This document shows, one piece after another, positions 25,228 to 34,293 of a DNA stretch of 64,000 bases (within the stretch, counting starts at the first letter, position 1; each line of letters starts with the position of its first letter). A program made the position numbers and the translations under genes. Source of the stretch: DASQMT01 sp963835735 (lineage in GTDB: Bacteria; Actinomycetota; Thermoleophilia; Solirubrobacterales; Solirubrobacteraceae). The notes under the pieces were generated by a model. The model searched no databases. It saw only the letters and a program-made list of their open reading frames with translations, and was not told the DNA's origin. The stretch lies in assembly GCA_963835735.1 (NCBI GenBank), contig CAWIGP010000007.1, forward strand, positions 248,001 to 312,000, given 5' to 3'.

Positions 25228-25935
25228 ATGGACGTGCTGCTCGTGCGGGCGGCGAACCCGTCGCCCTACACGCTCGACGGCACGAACACGTGGATCGTCG
25301 GGCGGGACCCGGCCTGGGTGGTCGATCCCGGGCCTGCGCTGCCGGAGCACCTCGACGCGGTCGCGGCCGCGGTGGCCGCGCGCGGCGGCGCCGGCGGGAT
25401 CGCGCTGACCCACGACCATCCCGACCACGCAGCGGGCCTCGAAGCACTGCGCGAGCGGCTCGGCGACCCGCCGGTCGGCCGGATGCCGCCGCTGCGCGAC
25501 GGCGACGCGTTCGGGCCGTTCACCGCTTATCACGTCCCCGGCCACGCGCCCGACCATCTCGTGTTCGTCGCCGACGGCGCCGCGTTCACCGGCGACGCGG
25601 TGCTCGGCGCCGGCAGCGTGTTCATCGCGCCGGGCGGCGGGGGGCTGGGGGAGTACCTCGACGGCCTACGCCGGCTGCGTGCGCTCGGCCTGCGGAGGAT
25701 CTTCCCGGGCCACGGCCCGGAGGTCGAAGACCCGGACGCCAAGCTCGACGAGTACATCGCGCACCGGCTGGAGCGCGAGCGCCGGATCGTCGCCGCGCTC
25801 GACGCGGGCGTGCGCGGCGAGGACGCGCTCGTCGCGGCCGCGTGGGACGACGTGCCGGAGGGTTTGGAGCTGCCGGCGCGCTGGACGCTCCAGGCGCACC
25901 TGGAGAAGCTGCGCGCCGAGGGCCGGCTCCCGTGA
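25228..25935 (+). CDS. Metallo-beta-lactamase-fold hydrolase (LACTB2/glyoxalase II-like)
   Basis: 235 residues from the ATG at 25228, five bases behind the previous stop. N-terminal NPSPYTLDGTNTWIVG is typical of the LACTB2/GloB branch. Metal ligands: THDHPDHAAG, YHVPGHAPDH, FTGDAVLG and FPGHGPEVED. The C-terminal helical region (TLQAHLEKLRAEGRL) also fits this branch. It is probably a thioesterase or endoribonuclease-like enzyme; the substrate is not readable. Confidence 0.88.
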   Translation: MDVLLVRAANPSPYTLDGTNTWIVGRDPAWVVDPGPALPEHLDAVAAAVAARGGAGGIALTHDHPDHAAGLEALRERLGDPPVGRMPPLRDGDAFGPFTAYHVPGHAPDHLVFVADGAAFTGDAVLGAGSVFIAPGGGGLGEYLDGLRRLRALGLRRIFPGHGPEVEDPDAKLDEYIAHRLERERRIVAALDAGVRGEDALVAAAWDDVPEGLELPARWTLQAHLEKLRAEGRLP

Positions 25936-26058
25936 GAGAGCCGGCGCCGGCGGGCGGGGCGATCGCGCCCATGGCCGCAAGTCCCAGCGGGCACGCGTCG
26001 CGTCACATGCGGGTGTAGGGTCCGGCGGGTCCGTCACCCACCCATCGGGAGAGTGCAC

Positions 26059-27624
26059 ATGAGGGGGTCCATGCTGGCGCTGCTGGCGCTCGGCGTCTCG
26101 TCCTTGGTGGTTTCGTCTCCGGCGCACGCGGCGTCGAAGAACGTCGAGCACCTGACGACATTGTCCGAGGCGAAGAATGCCACGGCGATCAACTTCTTGG
26201 AGTACAAGCGACGCGGGCCGGACCTCGACGTCATGCTCGTGACGGGCCGTTTCGGCCTGAAGTCCTACTCGCTCGAGGACCCCACTGCTCCCGAGCTGCT
26301 CGACGAGCTCGGTGCCGAGGAGCTGCGGCTGCCGGGTGACCCGCCGGTCGACTTCTCACCAGACTCCGCGCCGTTCTCGACCTTCTGGCAGAACGAGGAC
26401 ATGGACGTGGATCGGGAGCGCAAGCTCGCGCTGCTTTCGCGCGACCCGCGCGCGTACGCCGGCTCTACGACGCGCGAGCCGGGCGAACCCGATCCGAACG
26501 GCGCGACCAACATTGCCGGCGTTTACGTCGTCGACGCGAAGGACCCCGAGCGGCTGAAGCTGCTGAGCTTCCAGCAACTGCCGACCGGTCATACGACCAC
26601 GTGTATCAACGACTGCGAGTGGCTGTGGACGGGCGGCCCCGCCGCCACCGAGCGCCAGCAGGCGCTCGGGTGGACGTTCGGGCGCCCGATCATCGCCACC
26701 GACCTCAGCAACCCGCGTCACCCGCGGGCATTCCCGACCCAGCCCGTCGACCAGTTCCGGCGCGACGGCCAGACCGCCTACTCGCACGACGTCCAGGTCG
26801 ACGCGATGGGGATTGCGTGGGTGTCCGGCGACGGCGGCACGCGCGGATATTGGACCGAGGGCCGTCACTTCGACCCGTTTGACAACGTCACGCGCCGCGC
26901 GACGCCGCGCGACCCGATCCCGTACGCCGGGGGCGGTCTGCCGGCGTCGGTGACGGGCGATGCGACCGGCGGCTTCGAGCACAACGCGTGGCGTCCGGTC
27001 GGCGACTCCGCGCCCGCAGGAGATCCGCGCTACGCCGCCGGTGAGCTGCTGCTCGCGACCGAGGAGGACTTCGGGCCGGCGGCAGACGGCTGCCGTAACC
27101 GCGGCCAGTTCAGCATCGCCTCGCTCGCGGGCAGCTTCGGCGGCGAGGCCTGGCGCTCGATCCTCAGCAAGCCGTTCCGCCTGAACGTGGTCGGCACCTG
27201 GAATCCGTACCAGAAAGAGGGCTCACGCCCGGAGGGCGGTCCGTTCAACCCGCTCGCCAACTTCTGTTCCGCCCACTACTTCGATGTGGACGGCAGCACG
27301 GTGACCTATGCCTGGTACGGCGAGGGTACGCGGTTCCTGGACATCTCGGACCCGGCCAACCCGACGCAGTTCGCGTATTGGCGGCCTGACGACGGGGTTG
27401 TGTGGGCGTCGTACATGCACGAGGGCGTCGTCTACACGGCCGACCGCACTCGCGGCGTGGACGTTCTACGCCTGACCGGCGCCGCTGCCGCGGCCCGCGC
27501 GTCGGGCCGCGAGATCGCCGCGCCGGCTCCGTCGACGCGCCATCGGCGGTTCCTCGCGAGGATCGCTATGCAGTACAAGGCGGATCCCGGCACCGCAGGG
27601 ATCTGCTTCCTGCAGAGCAGCTAA
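26059..27624 (+). CDS. Secreted LVIVD-repeat beta-propeller protein
   Basis: 521 residues with a signal peptide (MLALLALGVSSLVVSSPAHA). Repeats of the LVIVD type are visible, such as GVYVVDAKDPERLKLL, IATDLSNPRHPRAFP and RFLDISDPANPTQFAYW, each followed by a conserved histidine or tryptophan turn. It is a surface or extracellular protein of unknown ligand. A GGGAGAG lies before the GTG/ATG pair at 26053/26059; the ATG is used because the signal peptide starts there. Confidence 0.8.
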   Translation: MRGSMLALLALGVSSLVVSSPAHAASKNVEHLTTLSEAKNATAINFLEYKRRGPDLDVMLVTGRFGLKSYSLEDPTAPELLDELGAEELRLPGDPPVDFSPDSAPFSTFWQNEDMDVDRERKLALLSRDPRAYAGSTTREPGEPDPNGATNIAGVYVVDAKDPERLKLLSFQQLPTGHTTTCINDCEWLWTGGPAATERQQALGWTFGRPIIATDLSNPRHPRAFPTQPVDQFRRDGQTAYSHDVQVDAMGIAWVSGDGGTRGYWTEGRHFDPFDNVTRRATPRDPIPYAGGGLPASVTGDATGGFEHNAWRPVGDSAPAGDPRYAAGELLLATEEDFGPAADGCRNRGQFSIASLAGSFGGEAWRSILSKPFRLNVVGTWNPYQKEGSRPEGGPFNPLANFCSAHYFDVDGSTVTYAWYGEGTRFLDISDPANPTQFAYWRPDDGVVWASYMHEGVVYTADRTRGVDVLRLTGAAAAARASGREIAAPAPSTRHRRFLARIAMQYKADPGTAGICFLQSS

Positions 27625-27632
27625 CGTCGATC

Positions 27633-27666
27633 GCCGGGCGCGCCGGGATTACCCGGCGCGCCCGGC
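27633..27666. terminator. Long hairpin between convergent genes
   Basis: A perfect 15-base GC-only stem (GCCGGGCGCGCCGGG and its complement) with loop ATTA. It lies 8 bases after the LVIVD gene stop and 5 before the dehydrogenase stop on the other strand, so it can end transcription from both sides. Confidence 0.8.
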
Positions 27667-27671
27667 CGCGC

Positions 27672-28680
27672 TTACGACTCGAGCCGCGCGCGGGCGTGCT
27701 CGACGGCGGCGACGAGCGTGTCGGTGCCGTTCGCCTCGGCCTCCTCGAGCACCGCGCGCACGGTGTCGCCGATCGCGAGCACGCGCTCGCGGGCGCGCTC
27801 GGGGTCGTAGCCCTCGGGCTCGAGCTCGACCGAGATGTTGATGATGCCCGCCGGCGTTCGCGACGAAGTCCGGCACCCACAGGATCCCGCGGGCGCGCAG
27901 CTCGCCGGCGAGCTCCTCGGACGCGAGCTGGTTGTTCGCCGCGCCGGCGACCACGCGGCAGCGCAGCGTGGCGATCGTCTCGTGGTCGATCACGCCGCCC
28001 AGCGCGCAGGGGGCGACGATGTCGACCTCGGCGCGCAGCGCCTCGTCCGGTTCGGCCCAGTCCGCGCCCAGCTCGTCGGCGAGCGCGCGCTTGGCGGGCG
28101 CGACGTCGGCGACGATCAGGCGCGCGCCGCCGGCCGCGAGCGCGCGCGCCAGCCCGCCGCCGACGTGGCCGAGGCCGACGACCGCGACGCTGCGCCCGGA
28201 CAGGTCGTCCGATCCCCAGATCCGCTCGGCGGCGACGCGGATCGCGGTCTCGACGCCGAGCGCGGTCCACGGGCTCGGGTCGCCCGACCCGCCGCGCTCC
28301 AGCGCCAGCCCGGCCACGTGCTCGGTCCGCTCCGCGATCACCGTCATGTCGCCGTCGGACGTCCCGACGTCTTCCGCCGTCACGTAGCGGCCGTCGAGCT
28401 GAGCGACGCCGTCGCCGAAGTCGAGCAGCGCGTCGCGCCGCCGCTCGGGAGCGAGCGCGTGCGCACCCGGCGGGAGCGCGATCACGCCCTTGCCGCCGCC
28501 GAGCGGCAGCCCGGCGACGGCGGACTTGAACGTCATCGCGCGCGACAGCCGCAGCGCGTCGCGGATCGCCTCGCGCGCGTCGCCGTAGCCCCACATCCGG
28601 CAGCCGCCGAGCGATGGGCCGCGGGCGGTCGAGTGCACGGCGACGATCGTGTAGAGGCCGGAGCGGCGGCCCCGGCGCAC
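27672..28680 (-). pseudogene. Leu/Phe/Glu/Val dehydrogenase family (one extra base)
   Basis: The first ~275 residues form a normal amino-acid dehydrogenase: GPSLGGCRMWGY, a lysine loop GLPLGGGKGVIAL, YVTAEDVGTS and NAD motif AVVGLGHVGGGLA. After VPDFVANAG the frame breaks. Removing one base from the CCC at 27847-27849 restores GGIINISVELEPEGYDPERA up to a stop at 27672. The length is 3n+1. Upstream in-frame codons for LETLDHEELLV lack an ATG/GTG, so the GTG at 28680, with GAGGAG six bases before it, is used. It would deaminate branched or aromatic amino acids. Confidence 0.82.
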
Positions 28681-28733
28681 GAGGAGCTCCTCGTGGTCGA
28701 GCGTCTCGAGGTAGCGGTCGATGGGCGCTGAGA

Positions 28734-29798
28734 CTAGCCGCTGGCGCGGGCCGGCCCGAGGTCACGCGCGAGCAGCGCCATGCGGAAGAACGCGTCCACG
28801 AGCTGGCGCGAGTGCGGCATGCCGGCGACGCCGCGGCGCTGGGCGTCGATCGCCCGCACGCTGACGAGCGCCCGCTCGGGAGCGAGCCAGTCCGCGAACC
28901 CGAGTTCCGCGAGCTCGCCGCCGAGCACGAGCTCGCGCGCCGCCTCGTCCGGCGAACGCCCGGCCGCGAGACGCTCCACGGCGCCCGGCCCGAGCCAGCG
29001 CCAGTAGTCGATCAGGCGGCGTGCCTCGTCCGCGCCCGAGATCGGTCCATGCCCGGGGACGAATCGCTCGGCGTCCAGCTCGAGCAGGCGCTCGAGCGCC
29101 GCGATCCAGCGCTCGGGCGAGCCGGCCCAGAGGATCGGGGTGACGCCGACGAAGAGGATGTCGGCCGGGATCGCGATCCGCGCGTCGGGGACCCAGACGA
29201 TCAGGTCGCCCGGCGTGTGCGCGGGCCCGACCTCGATCAGGCGCACCTCGCGCCCGCCGACTTCGAGCACGAGCTCACCGGAGAACGTGCGCGTGGGCGG
29301 CCGGACGAGCCGCACCTCGTCGAACGCGAACGGCCTCAAGAGCCCGCTCACGTACGGGGCGATCACCGCGACCTCGTCCCGGCGCGGATAGGGGATCGGG
29401 ACCGCCGCGGCAAGCCGCAGTGCGCTCGCCAGCTGCTCGAAGCGCTTCATCTCCTTCGGCGTCTGTTCGGACATCACGGCGGCGGCTGCCTCGGTCGCGA
29501 CGATCTCGGGCGCCGCGACCTCCTGGTTGCCCCACCAGTGGTCTGCGTCGGAGTGGGTGTTGACCAGCGTCGTGATCGGCGCGTCCGCGATCAGCGGCGC
29601 CATTGCCGCGAGCATGCGGCGGGTCAGCCGCGGGTCCCACAGCGTGTCGACGAGCAGCGACGCGCCGTCGCCGACCACCAGGCACGCGTTGCTCTCGCCC
29701 AGCGCTCCGTTCGGCTGCAGCCAGGCATGGATGCCGGGCCCCACCTCGGTCAGGCCGCCGTCGTAACGACTCGGCCCGGGATGCAGGGGAGCGGCCAT
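28734..29798 (-). CDS. Metallo-beta-lactamase-fold hydrolase, long form
   Basis: 354 residues. MBL motif NTHSDADHWWGNQ (HxDxDH variant), VGPAHTPGDLIVWVP, IPADILF and FVPGHGPISG are in order. The longer C-terminus (~90 extra helical residues) places it near alkyl-sulfatase/quinoprotein-relay-type MBL proteins. The start is the ATG at 29798; an open upstream region carries the long hairpin described separately. Confidence 0.82.
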   Translation of the reverse strand: MAAPLHPGPSRYDGGLTEVGPGIHAWLQPNGALGESNACLVVGDGASLLVDTLWDPRLTRRMLAAMAPLIADAPITTLVNTHSDADHWWGNQEVAAPEIVATEAAAAVMSEQTPKEMKRFEQLASALRLAAAVPIPYPRRDEVAVIAPYVSGLLRPFAFDEVRLVRPPTRTFSGELVLEVGGREVRLIEVGPAHTPGDLIVWVPDARIAIPADILFVGVTPILWAGSPERWIAALERLLELDAERFVPGHGPISGADEARRLIDYWRWLGPGAVERLAAGRSPDEAARELVLGGELAELGFADWLAPERALVSVRAIDAQRRGVAGMPHSRQLVDAFFRMALLARDLGPARASG

Positions 29799-29820
29799 CG
29801 AGAGCAGGGCGATGCCGGTG

Positions 29821-29988
29821 CTAGTGGCCCGTCTCGCAACAATCGACCCGAAATGACGCACGTCGATCACCGACAGGCGGCGTCCTCGACCACTTGAAAT
29901 CCCAGAGGGATTCCTGCGGGTCTGCGTCCTTGCCTGTCGGCGCCGCCGCACGCCCTTTCGGGCCGATCGTCACGAGACGGACCACTAG
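29821..29988 (-). repeat. Long imperfect inverted repeat; probable minus-strand RNA hairpin
   Basis: Two arms, 29821-29878 and 29932-29988, are complementary at about 45 of 58 positions, with a 53-base centre that has its own small stem (AATCC/GGATT). All ten transition differences are of the kind that leave G-U wobble pairs in the minus-strand RNA and A-C mismatches in the plus-strand RNA. The 5' arm of that RNA begins in the sigma-gene stop codon, and the 3' arm ends 23 bases before the MBL start. It could be a 3'-UTR structure, an attenuator or a leader element; a transposon-derived repeat is an alternative. Confidence 0.7.
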
Positions 29989-31427
29989 TGCTCGGGCTGC
30001 GGCGTGGTGCCGCCCGGCTGCGGCGTCGGCTCGGCCGGCGTCGACGGCTCGGCCACCGGGATCTCCGGCGCCGGGGTCGCGGGCTCCGCGGTCGGCGCCG
30101 TGCCGGCTGTCTCCTCGATCGCGACGCCGGTCCCGGCCGGCTCTTCGTCGGGCCCGGCGGTGCCGCCGGAGGAGACCTGCGGCTGTGCGCCGACGGCAAC
30201 CGGCGCCTCGTCCTTACCCACGTACGGAACGTACGGCGCCGGCTCGGGCGGCGGGGCGACGAGCGGAGGCTCGCTGTGGCGCGCGGCGTCGGCGTCGGCG
30301 GCGGCGGACTGCTCCCGCCGCGGCGCGACCGCCGCCGGTTGCGCGGCTGGTTGGGCGGGGACGCTGCGGGCGCGATACGGGATCACGATCGTCGTGGCGG
30401 CCGCGACCGCGGGCTTCGCCGCCTCCGCGCGACGCTCGGCCGGAGCGGCGGAGCGCTCTCGCTGCGGCGCCGGATCGGTTGTCAGCTTGCGAACCTCGAC
30501 CGCGCCGCCGGCGGTGATCGCCGTCGCGCAGACCACGGCGGCGACCTTGCACGCGGTCGCCGTCGTCGCGCCGCCGATCAGCGCCGCGCCGCCGCCCCCA
30601 CCGGCCGCGGCCGCGCCGCCGCCGCCCAGCAGCTGGGCGACCAGAGCGACCGGCCCGGCGCCCGCGGGCGCGAGCGCGGCGAACCGCCGGCGCATGCCGC
30701 GCAGGTCTTTGCGGTACTCGCGGCAGCCGGTGCACTCGCGCATGTGCCGCCGCGCGCGCCCCGACGCCTTCACGCCGCGGTCGTACGAGGCCATCAGGTC
30801 GCGCTGGATCTCGCCGCAGTCGGCGTCGCGCGACTCCTGCGCCTCGACCAGCCCGACCCGCGCCCGCACGAGCAGCGACTTGACCGCCGGCACGGTGACA
30901 TCGAGCGCGCCGGCCAGGTCGGCGTAGCTGAGCCCGTCGATCTCGCGCATCAGCAGCGCCGAGCGCTGCTGCTCCGGCAGCCGCCCGACGTCGCTCACGA
31001 GCCGCTTGAGGTCGTCGCGGCGCTGGGCCTCGTCGACGGGGTCGAGCAGCGGCTTGCGCGACATCTCGAAGATCTCGGCCGCCGGTGGATGCGGGCGGCG
31101 CAGGTGGTCGATGCAGCGGTTGTGCGCGACGCGGTAGAGCCATGCGCGCACGTTGATCGCGCGGTTGTCGCTCCGCAGCGAACCGAACGCGCGCACGAAC
31201 ACGTCCTGCAGCACGTCCTCGGCGTCCTGGCGCGAGTGGCCGGAGAGCATCTGGCGCACATAGGCGAAGAGGCGCTGGCGATAGCGGTCGTGCAGCACGC
31301 CGAATGCCTCGTCCGAGCCGGCGCGGAAGAGCGCGACGAGCTGATCGTCGGAGCGCAGCCGGAGCAGCGGGACGGCGAGCGGGCGCCGGCTGAGCCTGGA
31401 CGGTGCGTGCAGTGCTGACGCTTCCAC
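29985..31427 (-). CDS. ECF sigma factor fused to zinc-finger and membrane region (second copy)
   Basis: 480 residues. Sigma2 at ~30-110 (FGVLHDRYRQRLFAYVRQM, DVLQDVFVRAFGSLR, WLYRVAHNRCIDHLRR), sigma4 at ~145-195 (GLSYADLAGALDVTVPAVKSL), then a zinc motif H228-x3-C232-x2-C235. A hydrophobic segment near 290-312 and an extracellular Pro/Ala/Glu-rich tail of ~170 residues follow. The start is GTG 31427, with GGAG about 11 bases upstream. It has the same architecture as the gene at 9.3 kb but a different tail. Its 3' end runs into a long RNA hairpin. Confidence 0.88.
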   Translation of the reverse strand: MEASALHAPSRLSRRPLAVPLLRLRSDDQLVALFRAGSDEAFGVLHDRYRQRLFAYVRQMLSGHSRQDAEDVLQDVFVRAFGSLRSDNRAINVRAWLYRVAHNRCIDHLRRPHPPAAEIFEMSRKPLLDPVDEAQRRDDLKRLVSDVGRLPEQQRSALLMREIDGLSYADLAGALDVTVPAVKSLLVRARVGLVEAQESRDADCGEIQRDLMASYDRGVKASGRARRHMRECTGCREYRKDLRGMRRRFAALAPAGAGPVALVAQLLGGGGAAAAGGGGGAALIGGATTATACKVAAVVCATAITAGGAVEVRKLTTDPAPQRERSAAPAERRAEAAKPAVAAATTIVIPYRARSVPAQPAAQPAAVAPRREQSAAADADAARHSEPPLVAPPPEPAPYVPYVGKDEAPVAVGAQPQVSSGGTAGPDEEPAGTGVAIEETAGTAPTAEPATPAPEIPVAEPSTPAEPTPQPGGTTPQPEH

Positions 31428-31524
31428 TTACTGCTGGCTCCTAGTTCCCCATTCAGCGACCTGGACTGCAAACCCTAACCAGGTTCGTGGCGGGAAGTCG
31501 CGCGATGTCGAGGTCGGGAGTGTG

Positions 31525-31947
31525 ATGTGGTTCACGTTCGTGGCCGACGAGCTCCCCGTGCGCCCCGGGCTGGCCATCCCGCTGGCCGAGATCGAGCTGC
31601 GAACCAGCCGCTCGTCCGGCCCCGGCGGCCAGCACGCCAACGTGACGGCCTCGCGCGTCGAGGCGGTGTTCGACGTCGCCGCGTCGAGTGCGCTGTCCGA
31701 CGCGCAGAAGGCGCGCGTCACCGCCCGCCTGGGCCCGCGCGTGACCGCCGCCGCCCAGGACACACGCTCCCAGCGCCGCAATCGCGAGCTCGCCCTGGAG
31801 CGCCTGGCGGCCCGGCTCGCCCATGCGCTCGAGGTGCGCCGGCCGCGCACCGCCACCCGCCCCACGCAGGCGAGCAAGCGCCGCCGGATCGAGGAGAAGA
31901 AGCGCCGCGGCGAGATCAAGCGCGCGCGCCGCAAGCCGGAAACGTAA
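31525..31947 (+). CDS. arfB: Alternative ribosome-rescue factor ArfB (peptidyl-tRNA hydrolase, RF1-like)
   Basis: 140 residues. It releases nascent peptides from stalled ribosomes without a stop codon. The GGQ motif (SGPGGQHANV, G34-G35-Q36) is intact, and the C-terminal basic tail (KRRRIEEKKRRGEIKRARRK) that enters the mRNA channel is present. A GGGAG ribosome site precedes the ATG. The stop lies in a 15-base sequence that recurs at 41.35 kb. Confidence 0.92.
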   Translation: MWFTFVADELPVRPGLAIPLAEIELRTSRSSGPGGQHANVTASRVEAVFDVAASSALSDAQKARVTARLGPRVTAAAQDTRSQRRNRELALERLAARLAHALEVRRPRTATRPTQASKRRRIEEKKRRGEIKRARRKPET

Positions 31948-31958
31948 CGTCGCCTGGC
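31944..31958 (+). repeat. 15-base repeat, copy 1 (GTAACGTCGCCTGGC)
   Basis: Identical to 41351-41365. Here its TAA is the arfB stop. Both copies lie between convergent genes. Confidence 0.55.
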
Positions 31959-31972
31959 ACGCGAAACCTATC

Positions 31973-33262
31973 TCAGACAAGTCCCGCCGCGCGGCCGGCG
32001 GTCAACGCCGCGCCGCGCGCGCCCATGTAAACCGCCTCGGACTGCTCGAACGGGCCGAGGTGCGCCCGCATGACCGCCTGCGCCGCCGGTCCGTCGGCCC
32101 AGCCGCCGGCCATGACGATGCGGCGCTGCGGGCCTGCCTGGCGCGTCATGCGGTCGAGGATCGCGCGTGCGCCGCGGCCGGTCGACTCCAGAGCCGCGCG
32201 CCATACGAGCGCGGGGGAGGCGCCTTCGCGGATGCCCGTCAGCGCGCTCTCGTCGTCGTCGAGCCCGTGCAGCTCGATCCCGCCCGCAGCGGGTGGGACG
32301 TCGAGAGCGGCCCGCTCGAGCTGCACCCGCTCGACGCCGAGGGCGTCGAGCACGCGCTGCAGCGCCGCGCCCGAGCGCATCGCGCCGAGCAGGTACTGGT
32401 GCCCCTCGACGGCGTGCCAGCCGACCGTGATGCCGTCCGCGACGGCAGACCGCACGCGCTCGGGCCGCAGCGGTGCGCTGGCGCGGATGAAGGCGTGCGC
32501 CGTGCCCCACGAGACCAGCACGTCGCCCTCGCCGGTCGCGCCGGCGCCGACGGCGGCGCTCAGGTGGTCGTGTCCGCCGACCGCGAGCACCGCGCCGCGC
32601 GCCCGCTCCAACGCGTCGCCGACGCGGCCCGCGGGCGTCGCCGCTGTGACCGGCTCGCCGAGCATTCCGGGCGGCGCGCCCGCCCATGCGAGCGCCTCGT
32701 CCCACCAGGCGCGGGCGTGCAGGTCGAGCCAGCCGGTGCGCGACGCGAGCGACAGCTCGGCGATCCGCTCCTCGCCGCCGAGCCGGTGCACGATCCACTC
32801 GCCGACGCTGAGCCAGCGCACGCCGCGGGCGACGTCTTCCTCGTGCTCGTCGCGCAGCCAGCGGTACTTCACGAGCGAGAACAGCGGCCGCGGCGGGAGC
32901 CCGGTGCGCTCGGCGAAGCGCTCGGCGCCGAGCTCGTCGGCGAGCCGCTCCGCCTGCGCGGCGCCGCGGGCGTCATGCCAGGCGATCGACGGCGCGACCG
33001 GCTCCCCGTGCGCGTCGAGCAGCACGCCGGTCTCGGCGAAGCTCGCGACGCCGACCGCGCCGATCCGGCCCTCCGGCGCGGCGGCGAGTGCCTCACGCGC
33101 GGCGGTCAGCGCGGCGTCGAACAACAGGCCGGGGTCGATCTCGGCGCCCGACGGCACGCGCCGCCATGGCACGCGCGCACGACCGTGGGCCACCTCCCGG
33201 CCGCCGTGGGTCACCACGGCGGCCTTGCAGGAGGTGGTTCCGACGTCGAGGCCGAGAAGCAA
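31973..33262 (-). CDS. FGGY-family sugar kinase (xylulokinase-like)
   Basis: 429 residues. Carbohydrate kinase of the actin-ATPase fold: phosphate-1 loop LGLDVGTTSCKAAV, substrate loop AWHDARGAAQAERLA, ALAVGGHDHLSAAVGAGA and RIVMAGGWADGP. It probably phosphorylates the imported sugar or its ketose form. It starts with TTG at 33262 directly after the TAG of the binding protein, with no space, and is the last gene of the regulon operon. Confidence 0.9.
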   Translation of the reverse strand: MLLGLDVGTTSCKAAVVTHGGREVAHGRARVPWRRVPSGAEIDPGLLFDAALTAAREALAAAPEGRIGAVGVASFAETGVLLDAHGEPVAPSIAWHDARGAAQAERLADELGAERFAERTGLPPRPLFSLVKYRWLRDEHEEDVARGVRWLSVGEWIVHRLGGEERIAELSLASRTGWLDLHARAWWDEALAWAGAPPGMLGEPVTAATPAGRVGDALERARGAVLAVGGHDHLSAAVGAGATGEGDVLVSWGTAHAFIRASAPLRPERVRSAVADGITVGWHAVEGHQYLLGAMRSGAALQRVLDALGVERVQLERAALDVPPAAGGIELHGLDDDESALTGIREGASPALVWRAALESTGRGARAILDRMTRQAGPQRRIVMAGGWADGPAAQAVMRAHLGPFEQSEAVYMGARGAALTAGRAAGLV

Positions 33263-34258
33263 CTAGCAGCTCGACTTGTAGAGCGCGTCCTGGTTCTCGG
33301 CGAGGTTGTCCTTTGTGATCGAGACCGACTCGGTGCCGATCTCCGGCGTCGTCTCCTCGCCCTTGAGCGCCTTGACCGCCTGCTCGACGCCCTGGGCGCC
33401 GATGTCGGCCGGCTTCTGCGCGATCAGCGCCTGCACGTCGCCCTTCTCGAGCTGCTCGACCTGCGCCGGGCCGGCGTCGAAGCCGACGATCTTCACGTCG
33501 CCCTGCTTGCCCGCCTCGCGCACGCCGTTGGCGGTGCCCTCGGCGGAGAACAGGTTGGTCGCGAAGACGCCCTTGAGGTCGGGGTTCTTGGCGAGCTGCG
33601 CCTTGATGATCGACGCCGCCCGCTGCGGCTCGTCCTGCGAGTAGTCCTGGCCGAGGTAGTTCAGCCCGGCCTCCTTGGCGCCCTCCTCGAAGCCCTTGGC
33701 GCGCGCGTCGGTGGTCGAGATGCCGGGCTTGACGTTGACCACGAACACATCGCCCGATCCGCCCACCAGCTCGGCGAGCGTGCTGGCCGCCTCGCGACCG
33801 CCTGCCTCGTTGTCGGACGCGATCTGCGAGACCGCCATGTCGGGCTGCTCGAGCGTGGTGTCGACGAACACGATCGTGATCCCGGCGTCGGCCGCCTGCT
33901 TGATCGGTGCGTACATCGCCTTCGTGTCGGTAGGCGCGATCAGGATCGCGTCGGGCTTGTCCGCCGTGACTGCGTTGACGATCGGCGTCTGCAGCGCCGC
34001 GTCGAACTTGTCGGGGCCTTGGAACTCGAGGTTGACGCCGAGTTCCTCGGCCTTCGCCTGCGCGCCGCAATCCATCGTGATGTAGAACTCGTCGCCCTTG
34101 ACGCCGGCGATCAGGGTGATGTCGTAGCTCGCCTGCTCGCCGCCGGAGCTGCCGCCTCCGGCGGCCGGCTCCTCGTCGTCGTCGCCGCACGCCGCCACGC
34201 CCGCCGCGAGGCCGAGCGCCACGGCGATGAGCGCCGCTTTCCATCTGTGCTGCTGCAT
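33263..34258 (-). CDS. Sugar ABC transporter substrate-binding lipoprotein (CUT2, ribose-type)
   Basis: 331 residues, lipoprotein signal ALIAVALGLAAGVAAC, then a Peripla_BP_4 fold: DITLIAGVKGDEFYITMDCG, DAILIAPTDTKAMYAPI, ITIVFVDTTLEQPDM, VKIVGFDAGPAQVEQL. It is of the FrcB/RbsB type. AGGAGGAGGA lies just before the ATG, giving it extra translation over its neighbours, as expected for a receptor needed in excess. The gap to the permease is 35 bases. Confidence 0.92.
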   Translation of the reverse strand: MQQHRWKAALIAVALGLAAGVAACGDDDEEPAAGGGSSGGEQASYDITLIAGVKGDEFYITMDCGAQAKAEELGVNLEFQGPDKFDAALQTPIVNAVTADKPDAILIAPTDTKAMYAPIKQAADAGITIVFVDTTLEQPDMAVSQIASDNEAGGREAASTLAELVGGSGDVFVVNVKPGISTTDARAKGFEEGAKEAGLNYLGQDYSQDEPQRAASIIKAQLAKNPDLKGVFATNLFSAEGTANGVREAGKQGDVKIVGFDAGPAQVEQLEKGDVQALIAQKPADIGAQGVEQAVKALKGEETTPEIGTESVSITKDNLAENQDALYKSSC

Positions 34259-34293
34259 GACAGTCCTCCTCCTCCTGGTTGGGACAGGTCCCC

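Noticed and set aside
25957..25970. Small hairpin GGGCG/CGCCC after the LACTB2-like gene
   Set aside because: The stem is only five pairs and no T tract follows; not enough for a terminator call.
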